A stretch of 64,000 nucleotides of DNA from Paenibacillus sp. PK3_47 (GTDB lineage: Bacteria; Bacillota; Bacilli; Paenibacillales; Paenibacillaceae), in the NCBI RefSeq assembly GCF_023520895.1, contig NZ_CP026029.1, forward strand, positions 2,294,001-2,358,000, given 5' to 3'. Position 1 is the first letter of the stretch. Each line of letters opens with the position of its first letter. Below, in pieces: positions 8,871 through 17,875 of the stretch. A program made the position numbers and the translations under genes. A model generated the notes under the pieces. It ran no database searches, was not told the origin of the DNA, and worked only from the letters and a program-made list of their open reading frames with translations.

Positions 8871-8929
8871 GCAGCCCCTCTCCCTCTTAAACTCTCATGT
8901 CCCCAGTATGCCCGGGAAGGAGGGGCTGC
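8871..8929 (-). promoter_or_regulatory. Hairpin that can mask the spoIIR ribosome site
   Basis: On the minus strand GCAGCCCCTC (8929-8920) pairs perfectly with GAGGGGCTGC (8880-8871). It can be extended by TTCCC against GGGA (about 8918-8914 with 8884-8881). The second arm contains the purine-rich ribosome site of spoIIR, and the first arm starts only a few bases after the stop codon of the upstream rodA-like gene. No U-tract follows, so it is not a normal terminator. A role in translational coupling is inference. Confidence 0.55.
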
Positions 8930-8933
8930 AAAC

Positions 8934-10127
8934 CTAGTAATCTAGCATTTTATTTCGGACAGGGGGAATGGCGGGAACCGGCAGGTCATCCTCCACATCC
9001 TGGCCATACAGCAGTACGCTCATTGCAATGCCCATACTGGCCATATTAATCAGGACTGAAGTCCCGCCAAAGCTGATAAACGGCAAGGTTATTCCTGTCA
9101 GCGGCATCAGTCCGATATATGCCCCGATATTCTCAAGAATCTGGTACAGCAGCATCGCGACAATGCCGACAATCAGAAACGGTCCCGCGCGGTCACGGCA
9201 CGATAGGGCAATCAGAATCAACCGGTGGATCAGGATAAAAAACAGCAGCAGCAGCACCGCCGCACCGATAAAGCCGTACTCTTCGGCAATCTGCACAAAA
9301 ATTGCATCCGAATACGTAACCGGCACCCGCCCGGACTGGACAGAGCTGCCCTGCATATAACCTTCGCCGCTCATCCCGCCGGAGGCAATGGCCACCTTGG
9401 CATTACGGGTCTGGTAGCTGGCATCACTGCTGGCCAGTTCGGGAACGAGCCACGGGTCAAACCGGGAAATAAAGTGCTCGCGGCCGATGGTTTCTTTTAT
9501 AAAATGCACAGTCTGGTCATGGTATTGGGTATAGCTCACAATAAAGCCGGCCAGCGCTCCCCCGCACAAGACAAAGCCGATCAGGGCATGGGTGAATTTA
9601 ATCCGGCCGATCCATAAAATACCGAGCAAAATAACAATATAAGCGAAGGCATTGCCAAGGTCATTCTGGATAATTACAATGCCAAAGGGGAACAGCGCCA
9701 GCAGGCTCAGCGGAATGACATCACGCCAGAATTGGAGCGTATGTTTATTTTTGCGTACCAGCACGGAGGCCAGAAACAGAATTAACACCAGCTTGAACAG
9801 CTCGGCCGGCTGGATACTGAGACTTCCGATGATAATCCAGCCCTTCGCCCCGTTCTTCACCGCTCCGATCAGACTGACCAGCAGCAGTATCCCGATCCCC
9901 GCGATATAGATATACAGCCCGTATTTCACCAGCAGCCGATAATCAAACACAGACAGCAGGAAAAAGGCGATAAAGCCCAGCACATAATATTTGAGCATCT
10001 GAATATGGTAGCCGTCGATATCCTGCCTTCCATGCGTGACACTGTATATTGAAAAAATACTGATGCCCATCAGCAGAACCAAAATGAGGATAATTACTCC
10101 GTCTACCTTTTTAATCCTTTGAAGCAT
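8934..10127 (-). CDS. FtsW/RodA/SpoVE-family (SEDS) protein, copy 1
   Basis: SEDS-family polytopic membrane protein, probably a peptidoglycan glycosyltransferase working with a class B PBP. About 397 residues with some ten hydrophobic segments. The conserved C-terminal block GLMPLTGITLPFISFGGTS is present, as are GGMSGEGYMQGSS and VQIAEEYGFIGA. The start is the ATG at 10127, preceded by AAGGAGCGG; an upstream extension to 10193 is poorly supported. It is closely related along its whole length to the next gene (10337-11521), so this is a tandem duplication. The charged tail VEDDLPVPA is shared. RodA is more likely than FtsW, from length and family features. Confidence 0.85.
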   Translation of the reverse strand: MLQRIKKVDGVIILILVLLMGISIFSIYSVTHGRQDIDGYHIQMLKYYVLGFIAFFLLSVFDYRLLVKYGLYIYIAGIGILLLVSLIGAVKNGAKGWIIIGSLSIQPAELFKLVLILFLASVLVRKNKHTLQFWRDVIPLSLLALFPFGIVIIQNDLGNAFAYIVILLGILWIGRIKFTHALIGFVLCGGALAGFIVSYTQYHDQTVHFIKETIGREHFISRFDPWLVPELASSDASYQTRNAKVAIASGGMSGEGYMQGSSVQSGRVPVTYSDAIFVQIAEEYGFIGAAVLLLLFFILIHRLILIALSCRDRAGPFLIVGIVAMLLYQILENIGAYIGLMPLTGITLPFISFGGTSVLINMASMGIAMSVLLYGQDVEDDLPVPAIPPVRNKMLDY

Positions 10128-10274
10128 GGGACCGCTCCTTCTGCATATAGATTGGATGCTCTTCGCCGTACAGCGCCATATATGAACAGCCACTTATTTC
10201 CATTGTAATGCAAGCCGGCCCCCGGATACAATTTTATATATTTTGCCCACAATATCCCTGATGACGCAAAAATA

Positions 10275-10318
10275 AACCGCCGGAGTGCTCTCTGCAGACG
10301 AGATGCATTCCGGCGGTT
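10275..10318 (-). terminator. Terminator between the two rodA-like genes
   Basis: AACCGCCGGAATGC and GCACTCCGGCGGTT (10305-10318 and 10275-10288) form a 14-bp stem with one mismatch, followed on the minus strand by TATTTTTG. It ends transcription of the upstream copy (10337-11521), so copy 1 probably has its own promoter. Confidence 0.87.
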
Positions 10319-10336
10319 CTTGATTCCATAATAATT

Positions 10337-11521
10337 TTAGCCCTGTTTGGCAGCGGCAGGATACACAGCAGGACCCGGCAGGTCTTCCTCCACTTCGCAG
10401 CCGTGAAGGCGCACGCTCATCACCAGACCGATGCTGGCCATGTTGATCAGAAGCGAGGTCCCCCCGTAGCTGATAAACGGCAGGGTGATGCCGGTGAGCG
10501 GCATGAGGCCGATAAACGCACCGATATTCTCAAAAATCTGATACAGCATCATGGCGACGATGCCGACAATCAGGAAAGGTCCGCCCCTGTCCCTGCATTC
10601 CAGCGCAATCAGTATCATCCGGTGTATGAGTATGAAATAGAGCAGCAGCAGCAGCGCAGAGCCGACAAAACCGAATTCCTCGGCAATGGCTACAAAGATC
10701 GAGTCTGAGTAGGTGTACGGCACACGGTCTGTCTGCACAGAGGTGCCCTGCATATACCCTTCCCCGCTCATCCCGCCCGAGGCGATGGCCAGCTTGGCGT
10801 TTTTGGTATGATAGCTTGCTTTGGCGGTCGCCTTATCCGGAACAAGCCACGGGTCAAACCGTTCCACCCAGTGGGAGCGCCCGATATCCGTAAAAAATTC
10901 TTTGATATTATCATGATAATGAATGTAGCTCATAATTCCGGCCGTTGCCGTGCTGGCGATCACCAGCAGTCCGATCAATGCATGAGAGAACTTGATATTG
11001 CCGATCCACAGCAGCCCCACCAGGATTACAAGGTAGGACAGCGCGTTACCCAGGTCATTCTGGCTGATGACAATCAGAAACGGAAGCAGGGTGAGCAGAG
11101 TAAGCGGCACAACATCCCGCCAAAAGAGAAGCTTGTTCTTCTTCTTGCGGACAAGCACTGCCGCCAGAAACAGAATCAGGATCAGCTTGAACAGCTCCGC
11201 AGGCTGCAGGCTGAAACCGCCGAATTTGATCCAGCCCTGGGCACCGTTCTGTTCCGCCCCGATAAAGCTGACCAGCACGAGAATCCCGATCCCGGCAATA
11301 TAAATATACAGGGCGTATTTGACGAGTATCCGGTAATCCACAAAGGTGAGCCCGGCAAATGCGATAATCCCCATGATATAGAACTTGACCATTTTGAGAT
11401 GGGAACCGTCCAGCTTGTCTCTTCCGTGAGTGACACTGTATATCGAAAAAATACTGACAACCATCAGCAGTACAAGAATCACTACGATGACGCCGTCAAT
11501 CTTTTTAATCTTCTGAAGCAT
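10337..11521 (-). CDS. FtsW/RodA/SpoVE-family (SEDS) protein, copy 2
   Basis: A 394-residue SEDS-family membrane protein starting MLQKIKKIDGVIVV, nearly the same opening as copy 1 (MLQRIKKVDGVIIL). It has about ten membrane segments. The motifs WIKFGGFSLQPAELFKL, QNDLGNALSYLVI, GGMSGEGYMQGTS, AIAEEFGFVGS and LTGITLPFISYGGTS cover the loops that carry functional Asp/Glu residues in RodA. By family knowledge it polymerises glycan strands with a partner PBP during elongation or sporulation. It lies between prmC and copy 1, with a terminator after it. I cannot tell which copy is the housekeeping RodA. Confidence 0.87.
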   Translation of the reverse strand: MLQKIKKIDGVIVVILVLLMVVSIFSIYSVTHGRDKLDGSHLKMVKFYIMGIIAFAGLTFVDYRILVKYALYIYIAGIGILVLVSFIGAEQNGAQGWIKFGGFSLQPAELFKLILILFLAAVLVRKKKNKLLFWRDVVPLTLLTLLPFLIVISQNDLGNALSYLVILVGLLWIGNIKFSHALIGLLVIASTATAGIMSYIHYHDNIKEFFTDIGRSHWVERFDPWLVPDKATAKASYHTKNAKLAIASGGMSGEGYMQGTSVQTDRVPYTYSDSIFVAIAEEFGFVGSALLLLLYFILIHRMILIALECRDRGGPFLIVGIVAMMLYQIFENIGAFIGLMPLTGITLPFISYGGTSLLINMASIGLVMSVRLHGCEVEEDLPGPAVYPAAAKQG

Positions 11522-11667
11522 ATTCTGTCTCCTTACTCAGTACTGGGCTCCCGTTCACTACGCTTCAGGTGTCCCGTCCATTCTATTGTAAAGGAAGGGG
11601 CAGCAAAAATACAATTCCACAACGTTCCAGCAGGCGGCAGCCTGCTGCAGCCGGATCTGGACTTCCG

Positions 11668-12678
11668 CTAACGGGCGATCCCCAGCACATGGCGCGGAAT
11701 CCCGGCGAGATCATCGATCGTGATGATCTCGTTCCAGTGGCCGGCCGCGCGGAGCAGGCCGGCTACCTGCCCGGCCTGGCCCTGGCCGAGCTCGAAGCCC
11801 ACCAGCCGCGGCGGCGCGGGAAGCAGCGCCAGCTGCTCCATCATGCGGCGGTACGGGTCGAGCCCGTCACCACCGCCGTCCAGCGCTGTGCGCGGCTCAT
11901 GGTCGCGCACTTCCCGCTGCAGCCCGGCGATGTCGCCGCCGGGAATATACGGCGGGTTGGAGACGAGAATATCCGTCTCCATCCCCGCGAACGGCTCGAG
12001 CAGGTCGCCGAGCCGGAAATCCACAGCTGCGCCATGCCGCCCGGCATTGCGCGCAGCCACAGCCAGTGCGCCCGGCGAAATGTCGCCGGCGCACACCCGC
12101 CACGCCGGCGCTTCGGCCGCCAGCGTGACGGAGATCGCTCCGCTGCCGGCGCCGATGTCGACGGCGGTCAGCGGCCGCGGCGCGCGCGTTCCGGCCGCGC
12201 CGCTTTCCCCGCGGGCGGCAGCCATGCCGCCCGCCGCTTCAGCCGCAGCGTCCGCATCCGCTGCGCCAGCCTGCGCCGCTCCGCCCGGCGCAGGCACCAT
12301 CCCGTCCGGCCACAGCTGTGCGCCGTACTTCAGGACCGCTTCGACCAGCAGCTCGGTCTCCGGCCGGGGGATCAGCACATCCGGCGTGACCTCGAAGGCA
12401 CGGCCGTAAAATTCCTGCTCGCCGGTAATATACTGCACGGGCTCGCCTGAAGCCCGGCGGGTAACCCCGGCTTCCCAGGCCTCCTTTACCGCCTGGGGAA
12501 AAGGATCCGCCAGCGCCATATAATACGCCGCCCCGCTCAGCCCCAGTACATGCTCAAGCAGCAGCTGGGCACTGCGCTGCGGTTCATTGCAGCCGTGTGC
12601 GGCCAAAAAAGAAGAAGCCTCCGCAAAGGCTTCCCGGATGCTTTGCACGTTAGGCATGACATAAGCGTCGTGTTTCAA
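11668..12678 (-). CDS. prmC: Release factor glutamine N5-methyltransferase
   Basis: Methylates the Gln of the GGQ motif in release factors RF1 and RF2 using SAM. The 336-residue protein has the N-terminal helical substrate-binding domain (to about 115, with GEPVQYITGEQEFYG and IPRPETELLVE). The Rossmann methyltransferase domain has VDIGAGSGAISV (about 173-184) and the catalytic NPPYIPGGDIAG (241-252). Residues 127-168 are an unusual Ala/Gly-rich insert between the two domains that lengthens the protein compared with B. subtilis. It starts 4 bases after prfA, so the pair is surely cotranscribed and the substrate and its modifying enzyme are made together. Confidence 0.94.
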   Translation of the reverse strand: MKHDAYVMPNVQSIREAFAEASSFLAAHGCNEPQRSAQLLLEHVLGLSGAAYYMALADPFPQAVKEAWEAGVTRRASGEPVQYITGEQEFYGRAFEVTPDVLIPRPETELLVEAVLKYGAQLWPDGMVPAPGGAAQAGAADADAAAEAAGGMAAARGESGAAGTRAPRPLTAVDIGAGSGAISVTLAAEAPAWRVCAGDISPGALAVAARNAGRHGAAVDFRLGDLLEPFAGMETDILVSNPPYIPGGDIAGLQREVRDHEPRTALDGGGDGLDPYRRMMEQLALLPAPPRLVGFELGQGQAGQVAGLLRAAGHWNEIITIDDLAGIPRHVLGIAR

Positions 12679-12682
12679 AGCA

Positions 12683-13750
12683 TTATTCTCCTTTTTCCAT
12701 CAATTCAGATTGCTCTGCAATCGACAGCGCCGAAATAATCTCGGCGATATCCCCGTTCATCACCTGATCCAGACGGTGCAGTGTGAGGCCGATACGGTGA
12801 TCGGTTACACGGCTCTGCGGGAAGTTGTAGGTGCGGATGCGCTCACTGCGGTCACCCGTACCGACTTTGCTCTTGCGTTCCCCGGCATATTTCGCTTCCT
12901 CTTCCTGGCGTTTCAGGTCAGAGATCCGGGCGCGCAGCACCTGCAGCGCCTTCTCTTTGTTGGAGTTCTGCGATTTGCCGTCCTGGCAGGTAGCCACAAT
13001 GCCTGTAGGCACATGCGTTACCCGGACTGCCGACTTGGTCGTATTAACCGACTGGCCGCCCGCGCCGCTGGAACAGAAGGTATCGACACGAATGTCCTTG
13101 TCATGAATTTCAATCTCGAACTCTTCCGCTTCCGGCATAACAGCCACAGTGGAAGTCGATGTATGAATCCGTCCGCCGGATTCGGTTGTCGGAATACGCT
13201 GTACACGGTGTGCACCGCTCTCGTATTTCATCTTGCTGTAAGCTCCGCGTCCGTTGATAAGGAAGATAACCTCTTTGAAGCCTCCGAGGTCGTTGGTGTT
13301 CACATCCATCAGCTCAATGCGCCAGCCCTGGGCATCCGCATAACGGGTATACATCCGGTACAGATCTGAAGCGAACAATGCCGCCTCGTCCCCTCCGGCT
13401 GCGCCGCGGATTTCCACAATAACGTTCTTGTCGTCATTCGGATCCTTAGGCAGCAGAAGAATCCGGATCTTCTCCTCCAGCTCCACCTGGCGCGAGGAAA
13501 GGTCTTCGATTTCCATCTTGACCATTTCTTTCATCTCGTCATCCAGCTTCTCAGCCTGCATCATCTTCGCAGCCTCAAGCTCTTCCATAACATTTCTATA
13601 TTCAACATAGGCCTCATAGGCAGGCTGCAGATCAGATTGTTCTTTGGAATAATCCCTCAGTTTCTTACTGTCGCTTGCAACATCCGGGTCACAAAGCAGT
13701 TCACTGAGTTTCTCATAGCGGTCCGCCAGGGATTGCAATCGGTCCAACAA
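12683..13750 (-). CDS. prfA: Peptide chain release factor 1
   Basis: Recognises UAA and UAG stop codons and triggers peptide release. The protein is 355 residues. The PxT-type codon-recognition tripeptide is PTT in [18 protein letters not shown]. The catalytic GGQ lies in [18 protein letters not shown], and the C-terminal [19 protein letters not shown] block is typical of RF1. The start at 13750 codes [15 protein letters not shown], like other RF1 N-termini. It heads the prfA-prmC pair and is preceded by an AT-rich intergenic region that probably holds its promoter. Confidence 0.96.
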   Translation of the reverse strand: MLDRLQSLADRYEKLSELLCDPDVASDSKKLRDYSKEQSDLQPAYEAYVEYRNVMEELEAAKMMQAEKLDDEMKEMVKMEIEDLSSRQVELEEKIRILLLPKDPNDDKNVIVEIRGAAGGDEAALFASDLYRMYTRYADAQGWRIELMDVNTNDLGGFKEVIFLINGRGAYSKMKYESGAHRVQRIPTTESGGRIHTSTSTVAVMPEAEEFEIEIHDKDIRVDTFCSSGAGGQSVNTTKSAVRVTHVPTGIVATCQDGKSQNSNKEKALQVLRARISDLKRQEEEAKYAGERKSKVGTGDRSERIRTYNFPQSRVTDHRIGLTLHRLDQVMNGDIAEIISALSIAEQSELMEKGE

Positions 13751-14589
13751 GGGAATTCACCTCTCCTGATTCAATATTATATTGCATACATATGCTTGAA
13801 TTTTAACACATAGGATTTAAAAGAGTAGTTGAGATAAAAACAGATATACGACTTTTTATTATATCACCGATTATGCTGATTGGCTACAGTACCGCGAGCA
13901 TAACCGGGTGAATTTTCACAAAAAAATTGGCAGCTGATGATCTTTATAATGCGCTTCGCTTATTCGGCAGAAATCGACGGACTGCTTATGCTTCCATTGC
14001 AGGTCTCATGCTTCGGTAACATGATATTCCGTGTAAAACCTTCCGTCAATGTACTTTGCAGGGCACCCCGAACAGCGCGGTCTTCGGTAAAGTCCGCACC
14101 AGTGATTGCACTGCTGAGCTGAATTGGATTTTCTCCGCCTAATTCTATCCTTTGTCTCCATTTATAATTTTTAGTTGGAAATTCTCCAGTTATTGCGGTG
14201 GAAATATGCCTTTGGTGACGATTCCGGTATATTTAAGTGGAGTTTTCCCTGCTATTATTGTAAAACCTGTATTTTCCGGAGAATTAGATGGAGTATTTCC
14301 ATTAAACTCGATTTGCACACACACTCTGAAGCCGTCTCCCGTCACATGGCTAATCAACAAGCCTGCACAAAGTGTAGAGCCAGTCCCCCATCCCAATAGT
14401 GCTGGCAGATACGCCGTGCTTGCTCTAGTCCGGTACAGGATACAGCATTCCGGGATTCTGTCCTGAAATTGCGCTGCCCCTATAGAGGACAGGCTACGGC
14501 TGACGCGAAGGGACGGTTGCCCGGGCATCCGGCCACTCCTTAGTATGCAGATTCCCCTGTAATATTATTCCGCCTGTATTGCACAAAAA
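13751..14589. other. AT-richer non-coding region upstream of prfA
   Basis: About 840 bases without an intact gene. The part next to prfA (13751-13930) is AT-rich and probably holds its promoter. The rest contains a possible frameshifted gene remnant on the minus strand, listed separately. Base composition is visibly less GC-rich than in the genes on either side. Confidence 0.6.
13960..14528 (-). pseudogene. Possible frameshifted remnant of an unknown gene
   Basis: On the minus strand a frame from 14528 to 14190 reads as protein-like sequence, ending FTIIAGKTPLKYTGIVTKG before a stop. In a shifted frame the reading continues sensibly (ISTAITGEFPTKNYKWR, then LGGENPIQLSSAITGADF and RAVRGALQSTLTEGFT) to a stop at 13962-13960. 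The second part has regular codon structure and polar, strand-like composition resembling a beta-rich surface or fibre protein. No family is recognised. It could be a decayed gene or chance. It has no good ribosome site and lies in a region of lower GC than its neighbours. Confidence 0.3.
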
Positions 14590-14623
14590 GCCACTCCGCA
14601 GCGGATACCCGCCACAGAATGGC
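14585..14623 (-). terminator. Terminator of ychF
   Basis: On the minus strand GCCATTCTGTGGCG and CGCTGCGGAGTGGC (14623-14590) form a 14-bp stem containing several G-U pairs, followed by TTTTTGTG. It lies 36 bases past the ychF stop codon. Confidence 0.85.
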
Positions 14624-14658
14624 CTCTCTATGTCTAACCTTCAAGCCTTCAAGCTGTT

Positions 14659-15759
14659 TTATACGTTGAACCGGAAATGCATAACGTCGCCGTCCTGCAC
14701 CAGGTATTCCTTACCTTCCAGGCGCAGCTGCCCGCGCTCCTTGGCCCCGTTCATTGAACCGGCAGCCACAAGATCGGCGTAAGCAACTACCTCAGCCCGG
14801 ATAAAACCGCGCTCGAAGTCAGTATGGATTACACCGGCCGCTCCAGGCGCTTTGGTTCCCTTACGGATGGTCCAGGCACGGACCTCCTGCACGCCGGCTG
14901 TAAAGTAAGTGTATAGTCCAAGCAGCTTGTAGGCAGCCTTGATCAGGCGGTTCAGCCCGGATTCCTGCAGGCCCAGCTCTTCCAGGAACATGGCTTTATC
15001 CTCGCCTTCCAGCTCGGCAATTTCCGCTTCCACCTTGGCGCTGATCGGCACGACTTCAGCATTCTCGGCAACAGCAAAATCACGGACCTGCTGAACATAA
15101 GGGTTCTCATCGGCAGTAGAAACCTCGTCTTCCCCTACGTTTGCTGCATACAGCACAGGCTTCAGAGTCAGCAGATGAAGATCGCGTACGATCAGGCGCT
15201 CGTCATCGGACAATTCCACGCTGCGCACCGGTTTGTCTTCATAGAGGGCTTCCTTGATGCGTTCCAGCAGTTCAACTTCCTGGGCGTACTTCTTGTCGCC
15301 GCCTTTAATGTTCTTGCGGGAGCGTTCGATCCGCTTCTCGACACTTTCCAGGTCTGCCAGAATCAGCTCCAGGTTAATTGTCTGGATATCGCTGACCGGG
15401 TTCACTTTGCCGTCCACGTGCGTTACATTCTCGTCTTCAAAACAGCGCACAACGTGAACAATGGCATCTACTTCACGGATGTGGGCCAGGAACTTGTTGC
15501 CCAGGCCTTCGCCTTTGCTTGCGCCGCGCACAAGACCGGCAATGTCAACAAATTCAAATGCAGTCGGCACGGTCTTGTTCGGCTGCACCAGCTCAGTCAG
15601 CTTATCGAGACGTTCGTCCGGCACTTCCACGACACCGACGTTCGGGTCAATCGTGCAAAAAGGATAGTTGGCGGATTCTGCACCCGCTTGCGTAATTGCA
15701 TTAAACAATGTGGACTTACCAACGTTTGGCAATCCGACGATACCAGCTTTCAAAGCCAT
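14659..15759 (-). CDS. ychF: Ribosome-binding P-loop (G)ATPase YchF/OLA1
   Basis: Conserved Obg-family ATPase/GTPase that binds ribosomes and affects redox stress responses. The protein is 366 residues. The P-loop GLPNVGKST lies at about residues 9-17, followed by [20 protein letters not shown] (switch II). The usual NKxD is replaced by a variant, as expected for this ATP-preferring subfamily ([10 protein letters not shown]). The C-terminal TGS domain has [27 protein letters not shown] and a terminal [12 protein letters not shown]. The ATG at 15759 begins [14 protein letters not shown]. It appears monocistronic, with a clear terminator. Confidence 0.96.
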   Translation of the reverse strand: MALKAGIVGLPNVGKSTLFNAITQAGAESANYPFCTIDPNVGVVEVPDERLDKLTELVQPNKTVPTAFEFVDIAGLVRGASKGEGLGNKFLAHIREVDAIVHVVRCFEDENVTHVDGKVNPVSDIQTINLELILADLESVEKRIERSRKNIKGGDKKYAQEVELLERIKEALYEDKPVRSVELSDDERLIVRDLHLLTLKPVLYAANVGEDEVSTADENPYVQQVRDFAVAENAEVVPISAKVEAEIAELEGEDKAMFLEELGLQESGLNRLIKAAYKLLGLYTYFTAGVQEVRAWTIRKGTKAPGAAGVIHTDFERGFIRAEVVAYADLVAAGSMNGAKERGQLRLEGKEYLVQDGDVMHFRFNV

Positions 15760-16032
15760 TTATATGACAACTCCTATTTTCGGTTGTATTGATCCACCGC
15801 ATAATTACCGACTTGATCTAACCCATTATATATTAGAACAAAACCGCCAGCAACAGCAGATGTCCGGCGGTTATGGCAAATGCGGGGCCGTTTTGAATTC
15901 CTCGTTCGCAGCGCCGTCTGCGGTCTAGCCCGGCACAAACGGAAAGTTCAGCACGTCCCCCCTGTCCGGCATGACGGCTATGGGCGGCGCGGCTTCTTCC
16001 TCCGGACAAGCATCTGAATGTATAGAAACGCC
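15760..16032. other. Intergenic region upstream of ychF with an orphan terminator
   Basis: Holds the ychF promoter region and a terminator-like hairpin at 15842-15872. A minus-strand frame at about 15930-16030 looks codon-like (ending RGDVLNFPFVPG before a stop) but has no start codon after the upstream terminator. I do not call a gene. Confidence 0.5.
15836..15872 (-). terminator. Orphan terminator-like hairpin upstream of ychF
   Basis: AACCGCC and GGCGGTT (15842-15848 and 15866-15872) form the stem, followed on the minus strand by TTTTGTTC. The GNAT gene upstream already has its own terminator at 16033-16054, so this one either backs it up or ends a short transcript starting in between. 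Confidence 0.6.
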
Positions 16033-16054
16033 AAAAAGACCTCATGTGAGGTCT
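16033..16054 (-). terminator. Terminator of the GNAT/fni transcript
   Basis: On the minus strand AGACCTC-ACAT-GAGGTCT (16054-16037) forms a 7-bp stem followed by TTTTTGG, 38 bases past the end of the GNAT gene. Confidence 0.82.
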
Positions 16055-16091
16055 CCGCCAGTGCAGTTCGCATGGCCTTCTATTACAGCTT

Positions 16092-16565
16092 TTACAGCGT
16101 TTTTGACATCGTGATGTCCGTTACGAGATAGCCCATTTTTTGGTACAGCTCAAAAGCGCGGGTGTTCTGTCCGAAGACATGCAGGCCGATTTTGGTCACG
16201 CCCATCTCCCTAGCCTTGTCATCCAGAGCAAGCAGCGCCTGCTTGCCGTAGCCTTTTCCCTGAAACGGCTCAAAGATATAAATATCATAGATGAAGGCTT
16301 CCCGTCCCATCGGCCCTTCGGTCACATTAAACCAGAGATAGCCTGCTTGAGCACCGCTTTCGTTCTCTACAGCCGAATATAAAAAGGCTCCTTCTGTCTG
16401 CAGACCCTCCGGTAAAAACCGTATCATTGCTTCTTCGGACAGTGTCAAAGCTGCCCCGGCATCCCATGCACCGGCCTTAACCTTGTCCTGTGCATAATCA
16501 CGTACCGATTGTGTCCAAAAAAACTGAAATCCCGTTTCGTCCATTCTGACCAGGCTGATTGTCAT
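16092..16565 (-). CDS. GNAT-family N-acetyltransferase
   Basis: A 157-residue single-domain GNAT enzyme, transferring an acetyl group from acetyl-CoA to an unknown amine. The acetyl-CoA loop is seen as EPFQGKGYGKQALLAL (about 100-115), and the C-terminal NTRAFELYQKMGY matches the usual GNAT end of fold. There is no signal peptide or extra domain. The ATG at 16565 follows a GAGGGATGG site. It begins 38 bases after fni on the same strand and shares its terminator, so it may be the last gene of the carotenoid transcript. No sequence evidence ties it to carotenoid modification. Confidence 0.82.
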   Translation of the reverse strand: MTISLVRMDETGFQFFWTQSVRDYAQDKVKAGAWDAGAALTLSEEAMIRFLPEGLQTEGAFLYSAVENESGAQAGYLWFNVTEGPMGREAFIYDIYIFEPFQGKGYGKQALLALDDKAREMGVTKIGLHVFGQNTRAFELYQKMGYLVTDITMSKTL

Positions 16566-16603
16566 TTTCCATCCCTCTTTACCTTATAAAATCCCAGCCG
16601 CAC

Positions 16604-17743
16604 CTATTTCCGGATCAGGCGCGGACTGCCGCGCAGCGCAGCCAAATCCGGCGCTCCGATGCCGAACATTGCGGTCCGCAGCTCCAGCTCCGCCTGGGCC
16701 AGCGCCCGGTCCAGCGCTTCTTCCGACTCTACCGCCGGGCCCAGCAGGCTCCGGCCGAAGCCGGCCAGATCTGCACCCAGCGCCAGCGCCTTGGCTGCGT
16801 CCACACCATGCTTCAGCCCGCCGCTCCCGATGAGACCGCCCTGCGGAGACGCGGCACGCACTTCAGCAATACATTCGGCCGTCGGAATTCCCCAGTCGGC
16901 AAAGGCCTCTGCCGCTGCACGCCGCACCGGATCCTTGCTGCGGAACTTCTCCACCTGGCTCCAGGAGGTGCCGCCGGCACCGGCAACATCGATAAAGGCT
17001 GCACCCGCATTGTACAGCCGCACAGCCGTCTCCCCGTCAATTCCCCAGCCGACCTCTTTAATGCCTACCGGTACCCCGAGCACCCGGCATACTTTCTCAA
17101 TTTGGCCCAGCAGCGAGGCGAATCCGGTATTCCCCTCCGGCTGGAACACCTCCTGCAGCCCGTTGAGATGCAGCACCAGCCAGTCCGCACCGGCGATCTC
17201 GACTGCCCGGCGGCATTCATCCACCCCGAAGCCGTAGGACAGCTGCACAGCGCCTATGTTGGCAATAACCGGGATGCCGGGAGCCCAGCTGCGCACCTGG
17301 AAGGTCTCCGCCAGCTCGGACCGCTCCACGGCAGCCCGGACCGAGCCTACCCCAAGTGCCCAGCCCCTGCGCTCCGCTGCCGCCGCCAGCCGTTCATTGA
17401 TGGCACCCGTAGCCTTGCTTCCGCCTGTCATAGAGCTGATCAGCAGCGGTGTGCGCAGCTTCCGGCCCAGAAAGGTCGTATCCAGCGAGATATCTTCAAA
17501 GTTGAGCTCCGGCAGCGCATTATGCCGGAACCGGTACTGCTCGAAGCCTGTAGTAATCCCGCTGCCCCCGACCTCTTCGTTCAGGCAGAGCCGCACATGT
17601 TCCAGTTTGCGTTCTCCCGTTCTGGATGAAGGCAGCAGAGATTTATGCCCCGCACTGCCGGCAGACTGCGGTTTCATATCTGGCCCCGCGGCGGACGGTA
17701 CCTTAATACCCTGCTGCAGTCCTTCCTGCGGCATATTATTCAT
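16604..17743 (-). CDS. fni: Type II isopentenyl-diphosphate delta-isomerase
   Basis: FMN- and NADPH-dependent enzyme converting IPP to DMAPP, the branch point feeding prenyl diphosphates to carotenoids and quinones. The 379-residue TIM-barrel protein shows the family blocks LLISSMTGGSKATGAINERLA, VIANIGAVQLSYG, LVLHLNGLQEVFQPEGN, IKEVGWGI, DVAGAGGTSW and GSGGLKHGVDAAKALALGADL. The first 45 residues are non-conserved. The ATG at 17743 follows an excellent GGAGGGAG site. It lies 132 bases after the last crtN-like gene on the same strand, with no convincing terminator between, so it probably supplies precursors to the carotenoid operon. Confidence 0.94.
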   Translation of the reverse strand: MNNMPQEGLQQGIKVPSAAGPDMKPQSAGSAGHKSLLPSSRTGERKLEHVRLCLNEEVGGSGITTGFEQYRFRHNALPELNFEDISLDTTFLGRKLRTPLLISSMTGGSKATGAINERLAAAAERRGWALGVGSVRAAVERSELAETFQVRSWAPGIPVIANIGAVQLSYGFGVDECRRAVEIAGADWLVLHLNGLQEVFQPEGNTGFASLLGQIEKVCRVLGVPVGIKEVGWGIDGETAVRLYNAGAAFIDVAGAGGTSWSQVEKFRSKDPVRRAAAEAFADWGIPTAECIAEVRAASPQGGLIGSGGLKHGVDAAKALALGADLAGFGRSLLGPAVESEEALDRALAQAELELRTAMFGIGAPDLAALRGSPRLIRK

Positions 17744-17875
17744 GCTGTCTCCCTCCCTTTCAGTGCTTAACCGGTCTTTGGTTATAAGGATGCCCTAAAT
17801 TCCTGCCGTTCTGCAATAAGCACGTTTCATTATAGCATGGGGTGCAGGGCAAATCACAAAAAGCCGGGATGCTGC

